From contig NZ_SAVA01000004.1 of the NCBI RefSeq assembly GCF_004022465.1, positions 186,001 to 250,000 on the forward strand: 64,000 bases of DNA, written 5' to 3'. Below the pieces are notes generated by a model, which was not told the DNA's origin, made no database searches, and was given only the letters and a program-made list of their open reading frames with translations. Each line of letters opens with the position of its first letter. The first letter of the stretch is position 1. Shown here piece by piece: positions 43,030 through 51,129 of this stretch. The DNA is from Rhodobacter huangdaonensis (GTDB lineage: Bacteria > Pseudomonadota > Alphaproteobacteria > Rhodobacterales > Rhodobacteraceae). The position numbers and the translations under genes are program-made.

Positions 43030-43129
43030 GTAGTTCCCGGGGGTTTTCGTTCAGCCCTTGGGCTGCCATACCCTGCCTATATAGGCGCGGCAACCGTTCG
43101 ACCAAGGGGCCGCAGCACAGGAGGGCAGG

Positions 43130-43576
43130 ATGCGACGGTTCGGAGAGGCGATCGTGCGGGGGCAGGCCTATCGGCCGCGGCCGGGGGCCTATGCGGTGCT
43201 GATGCGCGAGGGCCGGGTGCTGATCACCCACCAGTCCGAGCCGCGCCCCGAGTTCCAGTTGCCCGGCGGCGGCATCGACCCGGGCGAGGGCGCGCTGCAG
43301 GCGCTGCACCGCGAGGTGTTCGAGGAGACCGGCTGGTCGATCGGTGCCGTACGTCGGCTCGGCGCCTATCGCCGCTTCACCTACATGCCCGAATACGACC
43401 GCTGGGCCGAGAAGATCTGCACCGTGTTCCTGGCCCGTCCGGTGCTGCGCCGCGGCCCGCCGAGCGAGCCGGGCCATCGTGCGGTCTGGATGGCGCCCGA
43501 GGCGGCGCTCGACCGGCTCGCGACCGCGGGCGACCGGCATTTCCTGGCGCAGGTTCTGCAAGGCGCGGCGCGCTAG
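43130..43576 (+). CDS. Nudix hydrolase
   Basis: A 148-residue protein with a standard Nudix box: GGGIDPGEGALQALHREVFE-ETGW. The C-terminal part (TYMPEYDRWAEKICTVFLAR) is common in alphaproteobacterial Nudix proteins of unknown substrate. RBS GGAGGGCAGG precedes the ATG. The TAG stop shares CTAG with the stop of the convergent REC-PP2C gene. Confidence 0.9.
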   Translation: MRRFGEAIVRGQAYRPRPGAYAVLMREGRVLITHQSEPRPEFQLPGGGIDPGEGALQALHREVFEETGWSIGAVRRLGAYRRFTYMPEYDRWAEKICTVFLARPVLRRGPPSEPGHRAVWMAPEAALDRLATAGDRHFLAQVLQGAAR

Positions 43577-44883
43577 TCGGCGTTCTGCTTGGCGCCGTCG
43601 AACTCGAACAGGATGGCCGAGACGTCATCGCTCAGCTGTCCGCCGGTGAATTTCTCGAGATCCGCATAGAAGGCGTCAAGGAAGGCGGGGCCGCGCAGGC
43701 TGGCACAGCTGCGCATGATCCGGGCGAGCCCGTCCTCGGCGAGCAGCAGGCCATGCTGGCTCGAGGCTTCGGTGATGCCATCCGAGGCGAGCAGCAGCCG
43801 GTCGCCGGGGGCGAGCTGGGTGGTGATGGTCTCGTATTCGGCGTCGTCGATCAGACCGATCGGCATGCCGCCGGTGCCGAGGAATTCGATCTCGCCGTTC
43901 TTGCGCTGCACCGCCGGGTAGGGGTGGCCCGCCTGCACCAGCGCCACCCGGCCCGAGACCAGATCGACATCGGCATAGATCAGGGTGAAGTAGCTGTCCG
44001 TCGACATTTCCTGCAGCACCAGCGCGTTCAGGAACGAGGCAAGCTCGGCCGGATCGCGGGCATCGTAGATGCCGAATTCGGTCTGGATCAGGGCGATGTT
44101 CTGGTCGGGCGAGGAGCCGGAGAGATAGCCCGAGAGCCGCGCCGTCATCAGCGCCGAGGTGATGCCATGGCCCGAGACGTCGATGCCGTAAAGGCCGAGG
44201 CGGCGCGCGTTGATCGGGAAGAAGCCGACGAGATCGCCGCCGACATGGCCCGAGGGGTGCAGCATCAGCGACACCTGCGCCGAGCCGAAGGAACGGTAGC
44301 GCTCCTTCACCAGGCTCTGCTGCAGCTTGCAGGCCTCGGTCAGGTCGCGATCGACCGAATCATAGAGCCCCTGCAGCTCGCGCAGGGTGGAGGAGAGCAT
44401 CCGGTTCTTCTCCTGCAGCTCCCGCTCCATCGTCAGGATCCGCTCGCCCGCCGCGAGGCGCGCCCGCAGCTCCATCCCGTTCACCGGTTTCGGCAGGTAG
44501 TCATCGGCGCCGCTTTCCAGCCCGTAGCTGATGTCGTTCTTGTCATTCTTCGAGGTCAGCAGCACGAAATAGCCATAGCCCGAGCGGTCCATCCCGCGGA
44601 AGATACGGCAGAATTCGATGCCGGTCATGCCGGTCATCATCCAGTCGGAGAGGACGATGTCGGGCTCGGTCTCGGCGCAGATCGCAATCGCCTCCTCGGC
44701 CGAGCCGGCCTCGATCACCTCGTAGCCGGCGCGGGTGAGCTGCGCCGAGAGGATGCGGCGCTGCATCCGGCTGTCATCGACAACCAGAACCCGGCGGGGC
44801 GTGCGGAAGGTGGCCGCGTCTTGCGCGGACCTGCGCTGGGGCAGCATCGTCTGACTCGAACTCTCGGCAAGGGCCATCTGCAT
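43573..44883 (-). CDS. Response regulator with PP2C (SpoIIE/RsbU-type) phosphatase output
   Basis: A 436-residue protein: REC domain (residues ~31-150) with acidic D36/D37, phospho-acceptor D80 (VLSDWMMTG) and lysine in DDYLPKPV; a coiled-coil linker (~150-200, ERELQEKNRMLSSTLRELQG); and a PP2C phosphatase domain with metal motifs GGDLVGFF, DVSGHGITSALM and SDDVSAILF. Such proteins dephosphorylate an anti-anti-sigma (STAS) factor. Same layout as RbaY of Rhodobacter capsulatus, which takes part in a partner switch; no STAS or kinase gene is adjacent here. An Hpt gene is divergent. Confidence 0.92.
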   Translation of the reverse strand: MQMALAESSSQTMLPQRRSAQDAATFRTPRRVLVVDDSRMQRRILSAQLTRAGYEVIEAGSAEEAIAICAETEPDIVLSDWMMTGMTGIEFCRIFRGMDRSGYGYFVLLTSKNDKNDISYGLESGADDYLPKPVNGMELRARLAAGERILTMERELQEKNRMLSSTLRELQGLYDSVDRDLTEACKLQQSLVKERYRSFGSAQVSLMLHPSGHVGGDLVGFFPINARRLGLYGIDVSGHGITSALMTARLSGYLSGSSPDQNIALIQTEFGIYDARDPAELASFLNALVLQEMSTDSYFTLIYADVDLVSGRVALVQAGHPYPAVQRKNGEIEFLGTGGMPIGLIDDAEYETITTQLAPGDRLLLASDGITEASSQHGLLLAEDGLARIMRSCASLRGPAFLDAFYADLEKFTGGQLSDDVSAILFEFDGAKQNAD

Positions 44884-44997
44884 CCGCCAAATTGTCCGGT
44901 GACCGGCTTAAGATCAGGTGAATCGGCCTGGTTAAGCCTTCCGCAAGCATTGCCGCCTAGCCTCGGCGCGAGAGGTCAACCCGAGGAGGCGCGCGCG

Positions 44998-45327
44998 ATG
45001 ATTGACTGGGACCGGGTGACGGAACTTCGGGCGGAAGTCGGCGCGGAGGAGTTCGCGGAGGTGGTCGATCTGTTTCTCGACGAGGTTGAAACGACGCTGG
45101 CCCGGCTTGGTCAGACCCCGGGGCAGCTCGAGGATGAGCTGCATTTTCTCAAGGGCTCGGCCTGGAACCTCGGCTTTCGCGAGTTCGGCGCGCTGTGCCA
45201 GGACGGCGAGCGGCGGTGCGTCGCCGGGCAGGAGGCGAGCGTCGATCCCGCCGCCGTGCGGGCGAGCTATGCCCGCTCGAAACAGGCCTTCATGGCGCGC
45301 GCGGCGGAATTCCTGTCGGCGGCCTGA
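44998..45327 (+). CDS. Histidine phosphotransfer (Hpt) domain protein
   Basis: A 109-residue free-standing Hpt protein. The phospho-acceptor H49 sits in LHFLKGSAWNLGF, matching the H-x2-KG-S-x2-N-x-G pattern on a helical bundle. RBS GAGGAGG precedes ATG 44998. Divergent from the REC-PP2C gene with 114 nt between, so phosphotransfer between the two products is a reasonable guess. Confidence 0.9.
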   Translation: MIDWDRVTELRAEVGAEEFAEVVDLFLDEVETTLARLGQTPGQLEDELHFLKGSAWNLGFREFGALCQDGERRCVAGQEASVDPAAVRASYARSKQAFMARAAEFLSAA

Positions 45328-45330
45328 GGC

Positions 45331-46578
45331 TCAGATCAGGAATTCGGCCAGCGCCGCGTCATCGGTGATGTCGCGATAAGTGAAGCCTGCCGCGTCAAGC
45401 TGCGCGGTCAGCGCGGCAAAGGCGCCGGCCTGTTTCGTCTCGATGCCGATCAGCACCGAGCCGAAGTTGCGCGCCGATTTCTTCAGGTATTCGAACCGGG
45501 CGATGTCGTCGTCCGGCCCCAGCATCTGCAGGAATTCCTTCAGCGCGCCGGGGCGCTGCGGCATGCGCAGGATGAAATACTTCTTCAGCCCGGAGAATCG
45601 CTGCGCGCGCTCCTTCACCTCGGGCAGGCGCTCGAAGTCGAAATTGCCGCCCGAGGTGACGCAGACCACGGTCTTGCCGCGGATCTCGGGGCCGAGCTCG
45701 GGCAGCGCGTCGACGGCAAGCGCGCCGGCGGGTTCAAGCACGATGCCCTCGACGTTCAGCATCTCGAGCATGGTGACACAGATCCGGTCCTCGGGCGCGC
45801 GCAGGATCTGTTCGGGCGCGACCCAGTCGAGCGCGGCGAAGGGCAGCGCGCCGATGCGCGCCACCGCGGCGCCGTCGACGAAGCTGTTCACCTGTTTCAG
45901 CGTCACCGGCTCGCCCGCCGCGACCGCCGCAGTCAGGCTGGCGCCGCCCGCGGGCTCGACGAAGCGGAAATCGGTGCCGGGGGCGGTGGCGCGCAGATAG
46001 CCCGTCACCCCGGCGGCCAGCCCGCCGCCGCCCACCGGCAGCACCACCAGATCGGGCGCCCGGCCGAGCTGGTCGAGGATCTCGACGCCGACCGAGGCCT
46101 GCCCCTCGATCACGTCGGTGTCGTCGAAGGGGGCCAGGAAATGTGCCTGCACATCGGTGCAATAGGCCTTGGAGGCGGCGAGCGTCTGGTCGAAGTAATC
46201 GCCCGTCAGCACGATCTCGACGGCGTCGCCGCCGAAGGTGCGGGTCTTGTCGATCTTCTGCTGCGGCGTCGTCACCGGCATGAAGATCGTTCCCTTCACC
46301 CCGAAGTGACGGCAGGCGAAGGCCATGCCCTGGGCATGGTTGCCGGCCGAGGCACAGACGAAATGGCGCGCCTCGGGGTCGTGCTCGCGCAGCTTGCGCA
46401 TCGCGGTGAAGGCGCCGCGCAGCTTGTAGCTGCGCACCGGCGTCAGGTCCTCGCGCTTGAGCCAGATCTCGGCGCCATAGCGCTTCGACAGGAAGTCGTT
46501 GCGCTGCAGCGGCGTCGGCTCGAACAGCGCACGCAGGGCGCGGGTGGCGGCGAGGGCGGAAAGGGCAAACTGGGTCAT
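45331..46578 (-). CDS. ilvA: Threonine ammonia-lyase (dehydratase)
   Basis: Deaminates threonine to 2-oxobutyrate for isoleucine synthesis. The 415-residue PLP enzyme has K52 in VRSYKLRGAF, SAGNHAQGMAF, the GGGGLAAG phosphate loop and a single C-terminal ACT-like domain (~residues 335-415, ILRMPQRPGALKEFLQ). Shorter than the two-ACT E. coli enzyme, as is usual for this subtype. Start ATG 46578; divergent from argG. Confidence 0.94.
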   Translation of the reverse strand: MTQFALSALAATRALRALFEPTPLQRNDFLSKRYGAEIWLKREDLTPVRSYKLRGAFTAMRKLREHDPEARHFVCASAGNHAQGMAFACRHFGVKGTIFMPVTTPQQKIDKTRTFGGDAVEIVLTGDYFDQTLAASKAYCTDVQAHFLAPFDDTDVIEGQASVGVEILDQLGRAPDLVVLPVGGGGLAAGVTGYLRATAPGTDFRFVEPAGGASLTAAVAAGEPVTLKQVNSFVDGAAVARIGALPFAALDWVAPEQILRAPEDRICVTMLEMLNVEGIVLEPAGALAVDALPELGPEIRGKTVVCVTSGGNFDFERLPEVKERAQRFSGLKKYFILRMPQRPGALKEFLQMLGPDDDIARFEYLKKSARNFGSVLIGIETKQAGAFAALTAQLDAAGFTYRDITDDAALAEFLI

Positions 46579-46726
46579 GGCGCCAGCTGTGGCGCGCAAA
46601 CTTCGGGCAGGCAAGCCGATTCCCTTTGTGTCGGGAACAATTCCGCGCCCCCCTGCATGCTTGCAGGCCTTGAGATGCAGGGCAAAACGCACTATCCCGC
46701 GCCAAAACCATATCCGGAGGCTCTCC

Positions 46727-47956
46727 ATGTCCGCGCCCAAGAAAGTCGTCCTCGCCTATTCGGGCGGCCTCGATACCTCGATCATCCTGAAATGGCTGCA
46801 GACCGAATACGGCTGCGAGGTGGTGACCTTCACCGCCGACCTCGGCCAGGGCGAAGAGCTGGAGCCCGCGCGGCAGAAGGCGCTGATGCTGGGCATCAAG
46901 GAAGAGAACATCAACGTCCTCGACCTGCGCGAGGAATTCGTGCGCGACTTCGTCTTCCCGATGTTCCGGGCGAATGCGCAGTACGAAGGGCTTTACCTGC
47001 TCGGCACCTCGATCGCGCGGCCGCTGATCTCGAAACACCTTGTCGAGATCGCGCAGCGCACCGGCGCCGATGCGGTGGCGCATGGCGCGACCGGCAAGGG
47101 CAACGACCAGGTCCGCTTCGAGCTGGGCGTCGCCGCCCTCGATCCCTCGATCAAGGTGATCGCGCCCTGGCGGCTGTGGGATCTGACCTCGCGCACCCGG
47201 CTTCTGGAATTCGCCGAACAGAACCAGATCCCGATTGCCAAGAACAAGCGCGGCGAGGCGCCGTTCTCGGTCGACGCGAACCTGCTGCACACCTCGTCCG
47301 AGGGCACCGTGCTGGAAAACCCGGCCGAAGAGGCGCCCGATTACGTCGCGCAGCGCATCGTGCCGGTCGAACAGGCGCCGAACGAGCCCGAATTCATCGA
47401 GGTCACCTTCGAGAAGGGCGATGCGGTCGCGATCAACGGCGAGAAGATGTCGCCCGCGACGATCCTGACCAAGCTCAACGAGCTTGGCGGCAAGCACGGC
47501 ATCGGCCTGCTCGATTTCGTCGAGAACCGCTTCGTCGGGATGAAGTCGCGCGGCGTCTACGAGACCCCCGGCGGCACCATCCTGCTCGAGGCGCATCGCG
47601 GCATCGAGCAGATCACGCTCGACAGCGGCGCGGGCCACCTGAAGGATTCGATCATGCCGCGCTATGCCGAGCTGATCTACAACGGCTTCTGGTTCTCGCC
47701 CGAGCGCGAGGCGCTGCAGGCGCTGATCGACAAGACGCAGGAATATGTCACCGGCACGGTGAAGCTGAAGCTCTACAAGGGTTCGGCGCGGACCGTGGCC
47801 CGCTGGTCGGAGTATTCGCTCTATTCCGAAAAGCACGTGACCTTCGAGGAAGACGCGGGCGCCTATGATCAGCGCGACGCGGCGGGCTTCATCCACCTGA
47901 ACGCGCTGCGGCTGAAGCTGATCGCCACCCGCAACGCCCGCGTGGCGAAGAAATGA
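46727..47956 (+). CDS. argG: Argininosuccinate synthase
   Basis: ATP-dependent ligation of citrulline and aspartate in arginine synthesis. The 409-residue protein has the PP-loop VVLAYSGGLDTSIILKW, HGATGKGNDQVRFE, and APWRLWD. GGAGG 8 nt upstream supports ATG 46727. mogA overlaps its stop by 4 nt. The upstream region has an inverted repeat CCTGCA-N4-TGCAGG (46652-46667). Confidence 0.96.
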   Translation: MSAPKKVVLAYSGGLDTSIILKWLQTEYGCEVVTFTADLGQGEELEPARQKALMLGIKEENINVLDLREEFVRDFVFPMFRANAQYEGLYLLGTSIARPLISKHLVEIAQRTGADAVAHGATGKGNDQVRFELGVAALDPSIKVIAPWRLWDLTSRTRLLEFAEQNQIPIAKNKRGEAPFSVDANLLHTSSEGTVLENPAEEAPDYVAQRIVPVEQAPNEPEFIEVTFEKGDAVAINGEKMSPATILTKLNELGGKHGIGLLDFVENRFVGMKSRGVYETPGGTILLEAHRGIEQITLDSGAGHLKDSIMPRYAELIYNGFWFSPEREALQALIDKTQEYVTGTVKLKLYKGSARTVARWSEYSLYSEKHVTFEEDAGAYDQRDAAGFIHLNALRLKLIATRNARVAKK

Positions 47957-48489
47957 GCCTCTCGCAGCCCCGCGCCGCCATCGTCACCGTCTCCGACCGC
48001 GCCTCGCGTGGCGAATACGAGGACAAGGGCGGCCCGGGCTGCGAGGCCTGGCTGAGGGAGGTGGTCTCCACCCCCCTCGCCATCACCCGCCACATCATCC
48101 CCGACGGGCGCGACAGCGTGGCCGAAACGCTGCGCGTGCTGGTCGCGGAAGAGGCGGATCTGATCCTCGTCACCGGCGGCACCGGCCCGGCGCCGCGCGA
48201 CGAGACGCCCGAGGGCGTTTCGGCGGTGATCGAGAAGGAGCTTGCGGGCTTTGGCGAGGAAATGCGCCGCGCCTCCCTGCTCGAGGTGCCGACGGCGATC
48301 CTGTCGCGGCAGTCGGCGGGCATTGCCGGCAAATCGCTGATCATCACGCTGCCGGGCAAGCCCTCGGCGATCGCCACCTGCCTGAATGCGGTCTTCGCCG
48401 CCGTGCCCTATTGCCTCGACCTGATCGGGGCCGCCTTCCTCGAGACCGATCCCGCGAAGATCACGGCGTTTCGCCCGAAAGCAAAATAA
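47953..48489 (+). CDS. mogA: Molybdopterin adenylyltransferase
   Basis: Adenylates molybdopterin before molybdenum insertion. The 178-residue MogA-type protein has TVSDRASRGEYEDKGGPG, the conserved LVTGGTGPAPRDETPEG loop and TLPGKPSAIATCL. Translationally coupled to argG by an ATGA overlap although the pathways are unrelated. Followed by a small hairpin (GGGGC-GCT-GCCCC) and repeat copies 5 and 6. Confidence 0.92.
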   Translation: MSLSQPRAAIVTVSDRASRGEYEDKGGPGCEAWLREVVSTPLAITRHIIPDGRDSVAETLRVLVAEEADLILVTGGTGPAPRDETPEGVSAVIEKELAGFGEEMRRASLLEVPTAILSRQSAGIAGKSLIITLPGKPSAIATCLNAVFAAVPYCLDLIGAAFLETDPAKITAFRPKAK

Positions 48490-48531
48490 GAAGGGGCGCT
48501 GCCCCTCTTCGGCTGCGCCGAATTCACCCCG

Positions 48532-48551
48532 GAGTATTTTTCCAAGGAAAA
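48532..48551 (+). repeat. Dispersed intergenic repeat, copy 5
   Basis: GAGTATTTTTCCAAGGAAAA, paired head-to-head with copy 6 only 7 nt away. The pair forms an imperfect palindrome of ~48 nt between the 3' ends of mogA and ubiG. Confidence 0.75.
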
Positions 48552-48558
48552 CGCCGGT

Positions 48559-48579
48559 TTTTTCTTGGCCCAAATACTC
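48559..48579 (-). repeat. Dispersed intergenic repeat, copy 6
   Basis: Minus-strand GAGTATTTGGGCCAAGAAAA, 19 of its first 20 core bases shared with copy 2. Followed toward ubiG by a GGGGGC-AGA-GCCCCC hairpin that abuts the ubiG stop. Confidence 0.75.
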
Positions 48580-48608
48580 CGGGGGAGCGCAGCGGGGGCA
48601 GAGCCCCC

Positions 48609-49352
48609 TCAGCGCTTCACGCTTGCGGTGACGTAATTCACGCTCAGATCGCGCTCCGACAGCGACCAACGCCAGGAGAGCGGGTTGAACACCATGCCCT
48701 TGCGGTCGACCGGGGCGAGCCCCGCGCTGCGGATCAGCGTGTAAAGCTCGTCGGGCGTCACGAATTTCGACCAGTCATGAGTGCCCACCGGCAGCCAGCG
48801 CATCACCCGCTCGGCACCGATGATCGCCATCATGTAGCTTTTCGGGTTGCGGTTCATCGTCGAGCAGAACATCAGCCCGCCGGGGGCGAGCAGCTCGGCG
48901 CAGGTGTTCACGAAGCCCTGCGGGTCGGCGACATGCTCGATGATCTCCATCGCCAGCACCACGTCGAAACGCTCGCCGGCTGCGGCAAGGTCTTCGGCGG
49001 CGCAATGGCGGTAATCGATCGCGAGGCCCGACTGTTCCGCATGCAGCCGCGCCACCGGGATGTTGCCGCCCGCCGCATCGGCGCCGACCACGGTCGCGCC
49101 AAGCCGTGCCATCGGCTCGCTCAGCAGCCCGCCACCGCAGCCGATGTCGAGCAGCCGCAGCCCGTCAAACGGACGCGGCGCCTTCAGGTCGCGGCCGAAC
49201 TGCGCGGCGATCTGCGTCACCAGATAGTCGAGGCGGCAGGGGTTGAGCATGTGCAGCGGCTTGAACTTGCCGTTCGGATCCCACCATTCGGCGGCCATTG
49301 CCTCGAATTTGGCCACTTCTGCCGGGTCGATCGTCTTCGTCGCAGCTTCCAT
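48609..49352 (-). CDS. ubiG: Ubiquinone O-methyltransferase
   Basis: Does both O-methylation steps of ubiquinone synthesis. The 247-residue class I methyltransferase has AEWWDPNGKFKPLHMLNPCR, motif I LLDIGCGGGLLSEPMARLGA, EIIEHVADPQ and the membrane-contact segment near KSYMMAIIGAERVMRWLP. ATG 49352 has GGAGG 5 nt upstream; an ATG at 49367 has no spaced RBS. Divergent from pip with ~67 nt between. Confidence 0.96.
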   Translation of the reverse strand: MEAATKTIDPAEVAKFEAMAAEWWDPNGKFKPLHMLNPCRLDYLVTQIAAQFGRDLKAPRPFDGLRLLDIGCGGGLLSEPMARLGATVVGADAAGGNIPVARLHAEQSGLAIDYRHCAAEDLAAAGERFDVVLAMEIIEHVADPQGFVNTCAELLAPGGLMFCSTMNRNPKSYMMAIIGAERVMRWLPVGTHDWSKFVTPDELYTLIRSAGLAPVDRKGMVFNPLSWRWSLSERDLSVNYVTASVKR

Positions 49353-49419
49353 GCCGTCCTCCGTCATTCCTTGCGCCTCCCCCGTGGCGGGCGGGCCTGA
49401 GCCGTTATATAGTCGGATC

Positions 49420-50391
49420 ATGGATAGAAACGCAGGGCAAAAACGCGCAGCCGGCGCCTTTCTCTACCCGCCGGTCGAGCCCTTCGATCAGCGCATGCTG
49501 GACGTGGGCGATGGTCACCGGATCTATGTCGAGCAATCGGGCCATCCGCAGGGCCGCCCGGTGGTGGTGTGTCACGGCGGGCCGGGGGGCGGATGCAGCC
49601 CGGCGATGCGGCGGTTCTTTGATCCGGCGCATTACCGGGTGATTCTTTTCGACCAGCGCGGCTGCGGGTTGTCGCGCCCGCATGCCTCGGTGACAAGGAA
49701 CACCAGCTGGGATCTGGTTGCCGACATGGAGAAGATCCGCCTTGCCCTCGGGCTGCGCAGCTGGATCGTCTTCGGCGGCAGCTGGGGGGCGACGCTGTCG
49801 TTGCTTTATGCCGAAACCCATCCCGAGCGGGTCGATGCGCTGGTGCTGCGCGGCGTGTTCCTGGCGATGCAGAGCGAGCTTGACTGGTTCTATGGCGGCG
49901 GCGCGGGGCAGTTCTTCCCCGACCTGTGGGAGCGCTTCACCCGGCCGGTCCCGGAGGACGAGCGCGGCGATCTGATTGCGGCCTATCACAGGCGGCTCTT
50001 CTCGGGCGATTACGCCGAGGAGGCGCGCTTCGGCCGGCACTGGGCGATGTGGGAAAATGCCCTTGCCTCGGTGGATTACGACGGTTTTCCGGGCGAGGCC
50101 CCGGCCGATTATGCCCGCGCCTTCGCCCGTCTCGAGAACCATTATTTCAGCCATGGCGCCTTCCTCGAGGAAGACGGCCAGATCCTGCGCGACCGCAGCC
50201 GCATCGAACAGATCCCGGCGATGATCGTGCAGGGGCGGATGGACATGATCTGTCCGCCGGTCTCGGCCTGGCGGCTGGCGCAGGGCTGGGACCGGGCCGA
50301 GCTGCGCCTGGTGCCGGCCGCCGGCCACGCGCTGAGCGAGCCCGGCATCGCCTCGGCGCTGGTCGCGGCGATGGACCGGATGCGGGGCTGA
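49420..50391 (+). CDS. pip: Proline iminopeptidase
   Basis: Releases N-terminal proline from peptides. The 323-residue alpha/beta hydrolase (S33) has HGGPGGGCSP, RGCGLSRPH, the nucleophile elbow GGSWGAT (S121), the acid in QGRMDMICPP and the histidine in AAGHALSE. Normal length. No clear RBS before ATG 49420. Confidence 0.95.
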   Translation: MDRNAGQKRAAGAFLYPPVEPFDQRMLDVGDGHRIYVEQSGHPQGRPVVVCHGGPGGGCSPAMRRFFDPAHYRVILFDQRGCGLSRPHASVTRNTSWDLVADMEKIRLALGLRSWIVFGGSWGATLSLLYAETHPERVDALVLRGVFLAMQSELDWFYGGGAGQFFPDLWERFTRPVPEDERGDLIAAYHRRLFSGDYAEEARFGRHWAMWENALASVDYDGFPGEAPADYARAFARLENHYFSHGAFLEEDGQILRDRSRIEQIPAMIVQGRMDMICPPVSAWRLAQGWDRAELRLVPAAGHALSEPGIASALVAAMDRMRG

Positions 50392-50401
50392 AACGGCGCC
50401 C

Positions 50402-50430
50402 TTGCAGAGTCGTGGCGAAACGCGTATATG
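50402..50430 (+). promoter_or_regulatory. Promoter for the rimP-nusA-infB leader
   Basis: TTGCAG (50402-50407), 17-nt spacer, TATATG (50425-50430). Predicted start near 50437, giving a ~93-nt leader before rimP that contains a complete intrinsic terminator. Confidence 0.6.
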
Positions 50431-50485
50431 AGCGTTCAACAGCGGCGCGCCGGGGTCCAAACCTGACGCCCACCGGAGAAGTGTG

Positions 50486-50509
50486 ACGGGCCGCTTCGGC
50501 CCGTTTTTT
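50486..50509 (+). terminator. Intrinsic terminator inside the rimP leader
   Basis: ACGGGCCG-CTT-CGGCCCGT followed by TTTTT, 20 nt before the rimP ATG. It could end transcripts from pip, but it also lies downstream of the promoter at 50402, so it may work as an attenuator for rimP-nusA-infB. Confidence 0.85.
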
Positions 50510-50529
50510 GTTATTCAGAGGATCGGAAC

Positions 50530-51126
50530 ATGAGCGATCTGATCGCCAAGACCGCGATCGACCGGCGTCTGGCCGAAATTGTCTCGCCCGTGATCGAGGG
50601 GCTGGGCTTCGAGCTTGTGCGCCTGCGGTTGCAGGGCGGACGGCACCCGCTTTTGCAGATCATGGCGGATCGGCCCGAGGGCGGCATCGTTGTCGATGAC
50701 TGTGCGGCGATCTCGACTGCGGTTTCGGCCGCGCTCGACGTCGAGGACCCGATCGAGGAGCAGTACACGCTCGAGGTGTCCTCGCCCGGCATCGACCGGC
50801 CGCTGACCCGGCTGAAGGATTTCGATCTGTGGGAAGGCTATGAGGCGCGCCTCGAGACCTCCGAGCAGATCGACGGGCGCAAGCGCTTCAAGGGCATCCT
50901 GCGCGGCACCGAGGGCGACGAGGTGCTGGTGGAGATCGAGAATGGCGGCGAGATGGTCACCATCGGGCTGCAGTTCGAGTGGCTGTCGGACGCGAAGCTG
51001 GTGCTGACCGAGGAGCTGATCGCGGAAATGCTGCGCCAGAAGAAGGCCGACGGCACGCTCGACGAGACGAAGTTCGACGAGATCGAAGAAGACGACGACA
51101 CGAATTCCCCCGACGAGGAGATCTGA
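50530..51126 (+). CDS. rimP: Ribosome maturation factor RimP
   Basis: Needed for 30S subunit maturation. The 198-residue protein has the N-terminal LGFELVRLRLQGG and VDDCAAIS and the C-terminal SH3-like domain (YTLEVSSPGIDRPLTRLKDF). An acidic tail (EIEEDDDTNSPDEEI) extends beyond the usual end. First gene of rimP-nusA-ylxR-infB; nusA follows after 3 nt. Confidence 0.96.
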   Translation: MSDLIAKTAIDRRLAEIVSPVIEGLGFELVRLRLQGGRHPLLQIMADRPEGGIVVDDCAAISTAVSAALDVEDPIEEQYTLEVSSPGIDRPLTRLKDFDLWEGYEARLETSEQIDGRKRFKGILRGTEGDEVLVEIENGGEMVTIGLQFEWLSDAKLVLTEELIAEMLRQKKADGTLDETKFDEIEEDDDTNSPDEEI

Positions 51127-51129
51127 GAG

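Noticed and set aside
44908..44935. Two TTAA half sites between Hpt and REC-PP2C as a CtrA box
   Set aside because: They are 20 nt apart, not 7, and lack the TTAAC context of a CtrA site.
42091..44997. Plus-strand open frame joined in frame to the Hpt protein
   Set aside because: Upstream of ATG 44998 it is antisense to hslO and the REC-PP2C gene; only the Hpt part has an RBS and domain match.
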